From the NCBI RefSeq assembly GCF_040645195.1, contig NZ_JBEYXW010000029.1:1-64000 (forward strand): a stretch of DNA of 64,000 bases. Direction: 5' to 3'. The position numbers were made by a program, and so were the translations under genes. Shown one piece after another: positions 58,322 to 64,000 of the stretch; positions within the stretch are counted from its first letter, which is position 1, and the number at the start of each line of letters is the position of its first letter. This stretch comes from Prauserella_A sp040645195. Lineage in GTDB: Bacteria > Actinomycetota > Actinomycetes > Mycobacteriales > Pseudonocardiaceae. A model generated the notes under the pieces. The model did no database searches and was not told the DNA's origin. It saw nothing but the letters and a program-made list of their open reading frames with translations.

Positions 58322-60007
58322 TCACTCGTCCCGGCCGAGCACAGCGCCGGTCGACATGGGCTGCACGGTCCGCTGGTAAAGGCCGAGGTACCCGCGGGAC
58401 TTCGGCAGCTGCGGCTCGCCGAGCTCGGCCGCACGGGTGGCCAGCTCCTCGGGATCGACGTCGAGGTCCACGGTCCGTGCCTCGACGTCGATCGAGATCC
58501 GGTCGCCGTCACGGACCAGCGCGAGCGGGCCGCCGACAGCCGACTCCGGCGACACCTCGCCCACGACGAGCCCCTTGTTGACGAGGCCGGAGAGCTGCCC
58601 GTCGGTCACGAGCGCGACCTCGTTCTCCAGTCCTGCGGAGTAGAGCAGGAAGGCCACCATGGACGCGCGCCCGGCCATGCCCGGCCCGCCCTTGAGCCCG
58701 CCGCCGCGCACCACGAGCACGTCGCCCGGCTTGACGCGGCCCTCGATCACCGTCGCCATGGCCGCGTTGCCCTCGTCGCACACCACTGCCGGGCCGGAGA
58801 ACGTCCGTTTGCGTGCCACTTCCCTGGCGCCGAGCTTGACGATGGCGCTCTCCGGAGCGAGCGATCCCCGCATGATCACGATCGGCGCCTCGGTGGTCAC
58901 GGGCCGATCGAGCGGACGGATCACCTCGGCCTCCGGCGGCTCGTACTCCGCGAGGGTCTCCCCCACCGTCCGGCCGGTGACGGTGAGCGCTTCGCGCCCC
59001 AGCAAGGGTTCGAGGCGTTTGAGGATCGCCCGTGCACCACCGGCCGCCTCGAACTCCTCGATCGTGGAATCGCCGTTGGGCCGCACCGCGGTGAGCATCG
59101 GCACGGTCTGCGAGAGCTCCTCGAACAAGGCGAAGACGTCGATGTCGAGCTCGCCTTCGGTGGCGGTGGCCTGCAGGTGCTTGACGGTGTTGATGGAGCC
59201 GCTGGAGGCGAGCACGGCGGAGACCGCGTTGCGGAATGCGGCGGGCGTGAGGATCTGCCGGGGGCGTAGGTCCTCCAGCACCATGCCGACGATCCGCTCA
59301 CCCGTGCGCCGCGCGTACTCGGTCATCCTGGGACTGTTGGCCAGCACCGGCGCGCCGCCCGGCAGGCTCATACCGAGTGCCTCGGCGACAACGTGCATCG
59401 AGTTGGCCGTGCCCATGCCCGAGCACACGCCGGGGCCACGCACGGCGTTGTCGGCCATGGCGCCGATCTCGGCGACGCTGATCGTGCCACGCAGTGCGTC
59501 GGCCGAGCGGATGAACACCTCCTCGATGTCCATCGGCTCGCCGCGGTACTCGCCGCTGGGCTGGTAGCCGCACACCATGAGGATCGTCGGCAGGTCGAGC
59601 CTGGCCGCCGCCATCAGGTGCGCGGGCGGTGTCTTGTCGCATGAGGACAGACACACCATGCCGTCGAGCTGCGCACCCTCGACCGCGACCTCGATGTCGT
59701 TGACGATCAGGTCGCGCGAAGAAAGAATGTAGCCGCCTCCGCCACCGGCGCAGAAGATGAAGTCACTCGGCGCCGTGGTGCGGATCTCGAACGGGAGGCC
59801 ACCAGCGTCGCGAATGGACTGTTTGACCGTCTCAGCGACGTCGTCGAGGTGGCTGAAGCAGATCGCGAGTTCGGAAGACGAGTTGACAACAGCGATCTTG
59901 GGCTTCTCCATGTCCTCATCGGACAGTCCGAGCGCCTTCCACTGTGCACGCCGCACCGCCCACAGCGACGAGCCCGGCCGAAAGTTGCTGCGCAGCTCGC
60001 GCTTCAC
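58322..60007 (-). CDS. IlvD/Edd-family dehydratase (sugar-acid dehydratase-like)
   Basis: 561 residues from GTG 60007. Fe-S ligands are visible in L-S-S-C-D-K-T and G-V-C-S-G-M-G-T-A-N-S-M, with the family blocks R-P-x-x-I-L-T-P-A-A-F-x-N-A, S-G-S-I-N-T-V-K-H-L, G-x-V-V-x-D-E-G-N-A-A-M and V-T-D-G-Q-L-S-G. The pattern is closer to aldonic-acid dehydratases such as arabinonate dehydratase than to IlvD. It overlaps the AcnX small-subunit gene by 4 bp (GTGA), so a joint pathway with AcnX is likely. Confidence 0.88.
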   Translation of the reverse strand: MKRELRSNFRPGSSLWAVRRAQWKALGLSDEDMEKPKIAVVNSSSELAICFSHLDDVAETVKQSIRDAGGLPFEIRTTAPSDFIFCAGGGGGYILSSRDLIVNDIEVAVEGAQLDGMVCLSSCDKTPPAHLMAAARLDLPTILMVCGYQPSGEYRGEPMDIEEVFIRSADALRGTISVAEIGAMADNAVRGPGVCSGMGTANSMHVVAEALGMSLPGGAPVLANSPRMTEYARRTGERIVGMVLEDLRPRQILTPAAFRNAVSAVLASSGSINTVKHLQATATEGELDIDVFALFEELSQTVPMLTAVRPNGDSTIEEFEAAGGARAILKRLEPLLGREALTVTGRTVGETLAEYEPPEAEVIRPLDRPVTTEAPIVIMRGSLAPESAIVKLGAREVARKRTFSGPAVVCDEGNAAMATVIEGRVKPGDVLVVRGGGLKGGPGMAGRASMVAFLLYSAGLENEVALVTDGQLSGLVNKGLVVGEVSPESAVGGPLALVRDGDRISIDVEARTVDLDVDPEELATRAAELGEPQLPKSRGYLGLYQRTVQPMSTGAVLGRDE

Positions 60008-60417
60008 CTCTGCTCCTTCACTTCGACGATGCCGTTGTCCGCGTCTAGCCGTACCCAGTCGCCGGTCCTGATGACCTGGACGGGGTCCTGATCGAGATCG
60101 GTCACCGTCGGCACCCTGGTGACCACCGCACCCAGCGCGGCCTTCGTGGTGGTGACGGTGAAGATCATGCCCAGCGGGGCCGTGCCCATGAGCCGCGTGG
60201 TCTGGAAGAACCCGGACCAGCCCGAGGAGCCCTTGGCTCCGGGGAAGACCAGGATCTTGCCGGTGAAGCACACACCGAACAGCTCGTGGCGGCGCTCGAT
60301 GATGACGCCCCGCGCCGGATCGATGCCGCCCCAGCCGGAGATGGTCTCGTGCGAGACGAGCGCCTCGCCCTCCACAACGCCCGGCACGACCTTGCGGCCC
60401 CGCAACACCAACGTCAT
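60004..60417 (-). CDS. Aconitase X small subunit (swivel domain, DUF126)
   Basis: 137 residues: L-R-G-R-K-V-V-P-G-V-V-E-G-E-A-L-V-S, I-S-G-W-G-G-I-D-P-A-R-G-V-I, G-K-I-L-V-F-P-G-A-K-G-S-S-G-W-S and G-D-W-V-R-L-D-A-D-N-G-I-V-E. This is the swivelling domain that in type II AcnX enzymes is a separate polypeptide. It is flanked by 4-bp overlaps on both sides, forming one coupled unit with the catalytic subunit and the IlvD-like gene. Confidence 0.9.
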   Translation of the reverse strand: MTLVLRGRKVVPGVVEGEALVSHETISGWGGIDPARGVIIERRHELFGVCFTGKILVFPGAKGSSGWSGFFQTTRLMGTAPLGMIFTVTTTKAALGAVVTRVPTVTDLDQDPVQVIRTGDWVRLDADNGIVEVKEQR

Positions 60418-61694
60418 CGCAGCTCACCCGCCCACCGGCCGGTGACGGCCGCGTCAATGCACTCCTCGAGGGTGCCGAACCAGGCCTCGATACCGAGAAT
60501 CGCCGGCAGGTAGTGCGCCTGTTTGGCCGAGTCGGTCGCGAAAACCCTGGTGCCCTCGGGCGCCGAGCGGGACATCGCCGGACACGAATCGGCGAGCACG
60601 CGCCCGCCCGCGCGCTCGATCAGCTCCGTGTAGCCGCTACGGTCGGCGATCGCCTTGAGCGCACGGGGCACCATGATCCAGAGCTGGGTCCCGGAGTGCA
60701 GCGTCCGCCCTTCGAGCGCCTTGGCGGCACGGCACACCTGGTCGATCGAGGCGTGCGGGCAGCCGAGCAGCACGAAGTCGACATCAGTGCTGCGGCCCTG
60801 CGAGTTGAGCGCCTCGTACATGCGCCTGCGCTCGCTGGGGCCGTAGGGCACCGCCTCCGGCACCGGGCGGGGGCCGAACGCCGCGTCGACCGTCGGGGCC
60901 TCCGGCGTGATGCCCGGGATGTGGTAGAGCTCCACACCACCCGACGAGGCCGCCGCCGCGCCGAGGTGCTTGAGGTCGGCCAGTTCGGGGATCGCGAGGT
61001 CACCGGTGACGACCGGGCGCTCCTCCTGCACGAGGTCGCCGACGAAGTAGCCGAGTAGTCCCCAGTCGAAGAAGTCACGGACGGGGATGCGCACGTCGAT
61101 GAGGTGGTTGCCGTAGCGGTTCTGCGGCAGGTGGTTGCCCCAGCAGGGGATCTTGCCGGTGAGGCTCGCGGCGCCGGTCGAGGCCGTGCCCTCGCAGTTG
61201 GTGCGGGCGCCGAGCACCGAGTTGGCGTAGACGACGGCCGAGGACTCCATCCACGCGACGTGCTCGCCGCGGACCGGGAGGTTGCCCACCTGGTACGGGG
61301 TGCAGGTCGCGAGGATGTTCACGCCCTTGCGACCGTAGAAGGACTCGGCGTCACCCTGCAGCTCGACGAACTGCTTCGGGTAGGGCGCGATGCCCACCGA
61401 GTCGCCGCCGAAGCCCTGCTGGAGCTGGCAGGTCGGGACCCGCATGTCCGGGATCTCCAGGTCGGCGTCGCTGTCGAGGTTGATCACCGAGAAGGCCTTG
61501 TCCCAGCCGCCCTCGGCGACCAGCTTGGCCTTGGCGGGCGAGGGCTGGGTCATCGTCCCGGCCACATTGCGGATGTTGCACAGGTGCTCGGCGTCGAGCG
61601 CTTCGCCATAGCGCACGAGCAGGTCCATGGCCGCCGCCACCGCGGGTCCCTCGGCGCCGTCCAGCATCGCCTTCTCGTCGTCGGTCAGTCTCAT
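60414..61694 (-). CDS. Aconitase X catalytic subunit
   Basis: 426 residues matching AcnX: start L-T-D-D-E-K-A-M-L-D-G-A-E-G-P, then V-P-T-C-Q, L-A-T-C-T-P-Y-Q-V-G-N-L-P, W-M-E-S-S-A-V-V-Y-A-N-S-V-L-G-A-R-T-N-C-E-G and G-C-P-H-A-S-I. Known AcnX activities are cis-3-hydroxy-L-proline dehydratase in bacteria and mevalonate 5-phosphate dehydratase in archaea. The partner IlvD-like dehydratase does not occur in either textbook route, so the substrate is open. First gene of the operon. Confidence 0.9.
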   Translation of the reverse strand: MRLTDDEKAMLDGAEGPAVAAAMDLLVRYGEALDAEHLCNIRNVAGTMTQPSPAKAKLVAEGGWDKAFSVINLDSDADLEIPDMRVPTCQLQQGFGGDSVGIAPYPKQFVELQGDAESFYGRKGVNILATCTPYQVGNLPVRGEHVAWMESSAVVYANSVLGARTNCEGTASTGAASLTGKIPCWGNHLPQNRYGNHLIDVRIPVRDFFDWGLLGYFVGDLVQEERPVVTGDLAIPELADLKHLGAAAASSGGVELYHIPGITPEAPTVDAAFGPRPVPEAVPYGPSERRRMYEALNSQGRSTDVDFVLLGCPHASIDQVCRAAKALEGRTLHSGTQLWIMVPRALKAIADRSGYTELIERAGGRVLADSCPAMSRSAPEGTRVFATDSAKQAHYLPAILGIEAWFGTLEECIDAAVTGRWAGELR

Positions 61695-61775
61695 CGTCGA
61701 AACCCCTTCATGGCCGTCGGCTCACGTTCCCAGACGAGCAGGCGTGAGCGGAAATAAAGCTTCTGCCTGGCGACT

Positions 61776-61786
61776 ATCAATCTGAT
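61776..61786. promoter_or_regulatory. Putative LysR-type operator upstream of the AcnX operon
   Basis: ATCA-ATC-TGAT, a perfect inverted repeat directly beside the LysR stop codon and 82 bp before the AcnX start. An AT-rich stretch surrounds it. It is suitable as an activator site for the upstream LysR protein; this is inference. Confidence 0.5.
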
Positions 61787-62740
61787 TTATGGCGACTGCC
61801 GGAGCTCCTTCGCAGCACGGAGAACCAGCGCGCGCAACCACTGGTGAGCGGGGTCCTCCTCGTAGTTGCTGTGCCACCACAGCTTCTCGACGATCGGCTC
61901 GGGATCGCCGGGGCACTCCAGCACCCGCAGGCCGAGCCGGTCGGCGACCTGGGTGGCCAGCCGCTCCTGGATCAGCGCGATCCGGTCGGTGCCCGACACG
62001 AGGTAGGGCACCGCCTGGTAGCTCTCGACCCGTACGGCGACATGCGGACGGATGCCCAGCAGCGTCAGTTGCCGGCTGATCGGCGCGGCAGCCGGATAGC
62101 CGTCGCCGGCGTGGAACGGCGCGACCCAGGGCAGCGTCGCGAGGTCCTCCAAGGTGGGGTCGTCAGTGCCGAGCAGCCGGTTGTCTGCGGCGACAATGCA
62201 CACCCAGCGGTCGCGGAACAACTCTCCCGAGCGCAGCCCCGGCACCTGGAACCGGCTCGCCGGGGGTGCCACCATCCCATCGATGAGGTGGATCGAGTCG
62301 GCGACCTCGGAGGTCAGCGACTCCTTGACCAGCCGCAGGTGCAGCCGGACGCGCGGAGCGCACTCCTGGAACAGCCGGGCCAGGGTCGCACCCATGACAG
62401 CAATGGTGTAGTCGGCTACCAGCAGAGTGAACTCTCGCTGCGAGGCTTCCGGATCGAAGTCCGTCCCCGCCGCGAACAGGCGCTCGGCAGCGGCGCACAC
62501 GACCTCGACCTGCTCGGCCAGCTGCGTCGCGAGCGGCGACAGCGTGTAACCGCCCTTGCCGCGGACCAGCAGCTCGTCGCCGAAATGCCGGCGCAGCCGC
62601 GACAGTGCGGCACTCGCGGCGGGCTGTGTGATGCCCACACGCTCGGCCGCGCGGGTCACGTTCCGCTCCCGCAGCAGCTCACGCAGCATGACCAGCAGGT
62701 TGAGGTCCAGGTTCGCCAGGTGCACCGCAGACGTCTTCAC
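61787..62740 (-). CDS. LysR-family regulator (NodD/NahR-like) of the AcnX operon
   Basis: 317 residues from GTG 62740. The N-terminus L-A-N-L-D-L-N-L-L-V-M-L-R-E-L-L-R-E-R-N-V-T-R-A-A-E-R-V and P-A-A-S-A-A-L-S-R-L-R-R-H-F-G-D-E-L-L-V-R are those of the NodD/NahR/LeuO subgroup, which mostly activates catabolic operons. It is on the same strand as the AcnX operon and 92 bp upstream, so it probably controls it. Confidence 0.9.
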   Translation of the reverse strand: MKTSAVHLANLDLNLLVMLRELLRERNVTRAAERVGITQPAASAALSRLRRHFGDELLVRGKGGYTLSPLATQLAEQVEVVCAAAERLFAAGTDFDPEASQREFTLLVADYTIAVMGATLARLFQECAPRVRLHLRLVKESLTSEVADSIHLIDGMVAPPASRFQVPGLRSGELFRDRWVCIVAADNRLLGTDDPTLEDLATLPWVAPFHAGDGYPAAAPISRQLTLLGIRPHVAVRVESYQAVPYLVSGTDRIALIQERLATQVADRLGLRVLECPGDPEPIVEKLWWHSNYEEDPAHQWLRALVLRAAKELRQSP

Positions 62741-62890
62741 CGCACCATCCCAACCCGGGCACCCCGCGACTGCCAAGCCCGAATCACCACATGGTGGCAT
62801 TAGCGTCCACGGCGTCCACTATGGACGGTTTGGTTGCCTGCCGGATGCGGGTATCCGCTGCTTTCGACAGCGACGGACCAGGGAGTCACG

Positions 62891-63415
62891 ATGTCCGATC
62901 CGCGTGCGGAAGGCCCGGCACTGGTGTGGGCAGGTGAGCCGGATGCGCCTGTGCTGTTCGTTCTCGACCCACTGAGCGAGGGCAAGCACGGGGAGATCCC
63001 GCCGACGTGGGCGGAGCTCACCGGCGATCGCCGGGTCGCCTGGTGCCGCCTGCCGGTGGAAGGGGCCCGCACCGAGGTCGAGGAGCTGCTGTCGGACCCG
63101 GACGTTCTCGGCTCCCCCATCGATTTACTGGCCAGCGGGCGGATCACCATCGACGCGCTCGACATGGCGGCCCGGCACGCCGGAACAATACGCTCCGTAC
63201 TCATCGTCGACCCGGATGGTGACGACGGGGACCGGTTGCACGCCAGGACAGCCGAGCTCGGCGAGGCCGGGGTAACGGTCACCGTGGTGGCGCGCAGCGT
63301 CCCTGGTGACCGGGACCGGATCGGGCCACCGCTGCCGCTGGGGCACCCCGATGTCGTCGCAGCCGTCCACCGTGCCGTGACGGAGCTGGACGCGGCTGCG
63401 CGCGGTGGCGTGTGA
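62891..63415 (+). CDS. Protein of unknown function (Rossmann-like)
   Basis: 174 residues. Alternating strands and helices (V-L-F-V-L-D-P-L, S-V-L-I-V-D-P-D-G, V-T-V-T-V-V-A-R) suggest a Rossmann-like or alpha/beta-hydrolase-like fold without a catalytic Ser motif. It is acidic, with no signal peptide. The next gene, a SigB/F-type sigma factor, begins 28 bp later in the same direction, so the two may be co-transcribed and this protein could belong to a stress response. No family recognised. Confidence 0.6.
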   Translation: MSDPRAEGPALVWAGEPDAPVLFVLDPLSEGKHGEIPPTWAELTGDRRVAWCRLPVEGARTEVEELLSDPDVLGSPIDLLASGRITIDALDMAARHAGTIRSVLIVDPDGDDGDRLHARTAELGEAGVTVTVVARSVPGDRDRIGPPLPLGHPDVVAAVHRAVTELDAAARGGV

Positions 63416-63443
63416 CCGCGTCCGGCCGAGGGTAGCCGCAGCC

Positions 63444-64000
63444 GTGACGCCCGAGGAGGAAGTCAGCCGACGGCCGGTGGAGCACGGCCGTGGCTACGAG
63501 GAGGTCGCGCCGCTGTTCACGGAACTCGCCGCGCTGGCACCGGACGATCCACGCCATGCGACGCTGCGTGCCGAGATCATCACCCGCTGCTTGCCGTTGG
63601 CAGAGCACATCGCCCGGCGTTTCAGCGGGCGTGGCGAGTCACGGGACGATCTGCTCCAGGTGGCACGGCTCGGGCTGCTCAACGCGATCGACCGCTTCGA
63701 CGCCACACGCGGCACCGAGTTCGTGGCCTTCGCGGTGCCCACGATCATGGGCGAGGTCCGCAGGCATTTCCGGGACGCGAGCTGGGCGGTGCGGGTGCCG
63801 CGCCGGCTGAAGGAGCTACACCTCGCGCTCAGCCAGGCCAGCAGCAGGCTGGCGCAGCGTCTCGGCAGGGCGCCGACCCCGACCGAGCTGGCCGCTGAGC
63901 TGGGTCTCGATCCCGAGGAGGTCCGGGAGGGCCTGCTGGCGGGCAACGCCTACCAGTCGGTGTCGATGGACGCCGCGCACAGTGACGACGGTTCGCTGCC
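63444..64000 (+). CDS. RNA polymerase sigma factor, SigB/SigF/SigG family (partial, 3' end outside)
   Basis: 185 codons are visible from GTG 63444 and the frame is still open at the window edge. Region 2 reads L-A-E-H-I-A-R-R-F, D-D-L-L-Q-V-A-R-L-G-L-L-N-A-I-D-R-F-D and A-F-A-V-P-T-I-M-G-E-V-R-R-H-F-R-D, then V-R-V-P-R-R-L-K-E-L. Region 3 has P-T-P-T-E-L-A-A-E-L-G. This is the group 3 SigB/F type used for stress and development in actinobacteria. No anti-sigma factor is visible. Confidence 0.92.
   Translation, partial: MTPEEEVSRRPVEHGRGYEEVAPLFTELAALAPDDPRHATLRAEIITRCLPLAEHIARRFSGRGESRDDLLQVARLGLLNAIDRFDATRGTEFVAFAVPTIMGEVRRHFRDASWAVRVPRRLKELHLALSQASSRLAQRLGRAPTPTELAAELGLDPEEVREGLLAGNAYQSVSMDAAHSDDGSL

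Overview
The window is high-GC actinobacterial chromosome, most likely from the Pseudonocardiaceae (Amycolatopsis, Saccharopolyspora or Prauserella type). That placement is an inference. It rests on the G/C-rich third codon positions, frequent GTG starts, an SCO5389-family gene, an XRE/DUF5753 regulator, a DUF222/HNH gene carrying a group II intron, and a SigB/F-type sigma factor. I see no tRNA, rRNA, CRISPR array or replication origin.

Positions 1-1884 are a decayed mobile-element zone: the 3' end of a group II intron in a DUF222/HNH gene, an IS110-type transposase remnant, one flavin-binding enzyme, and a long spacer with a 16-copy 7-bp tandem repeat between two 62-bp direct repeats. Positions 1885-18884 look like ordinary chromosome: MFS/LysR, two tandem CNNM-CBS membrane proteins, an atypical kinase, glutathione peroxidase, a GT39-type membrane glycosyltransferase, a secreted HNH nuclease, a coupled BNR-repeat/MoaD-like pair, a P450, a DivIVA-like coiled-coil protein and an EAL-CBS-GGDEF protein.

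Positions 19000-22400 hold small regulators (XRE/DUF5753, XRE, AraC) and a GNAT protein. Paired GTAG-N4-CTAC palindromes recur there and, in spaced form, before a GntR gene near 27000.

Positions 22756-40900 are a catabolic region. It has an M81 peptidase/RidA/class III aminotransferase operon, two near-identical IclR regulators, an extended SDR, a four-gene polar amino-acid type ABC importer resembling EhuBCDA, an Asp/Glu racemase-like protein, a GH20-like hexosaminidase, a D-aminoacylase, a D-serine-dehydratase-like PLP enzyme and a creatinase/ectoine-hydrolase-like M24 protein. GTTTC/GAAAC half-site pairs lie in most of the promoter regions and suggest one IclR regulon.

Positions 40974-47568 form one minus-strand run: LegB-like dehydratase, LegC-like aminotransferase, NeuC-like hydrolysing 2-epimerase, SMP-30 lactonase, SDR and a DHA2-type exporter. 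A NeuD-like acyltransferase and an SDR diverge from it. Acyl-CoA dehydrogenase, KAS III and a CBS-nucleotidyltransferase (PtmE-like) follow. This is the front half of a legionaminic-acid type pathway with no NeuB/NeuA here; oxidising and lactone-opening enzymes take their place. From about 29500 to 45800 the DNA is visibly less G/C-rich than its flanks, and the change falls inside the legC-like gene, which suggests transfer.

Positions 52500-64000 hold a broken threonine-synthase-like gene, a remarkable XRE-wHTH-nucleotidyltransferase-HEPN fusion protein, an ArsR/SRPBCC pair, a methyltransferase, a CYTH protein, a LysR-controlled AcnX/IlvD dehydratase operon, and the start of a SigB/F-type sigma factor that runs off the right edge.
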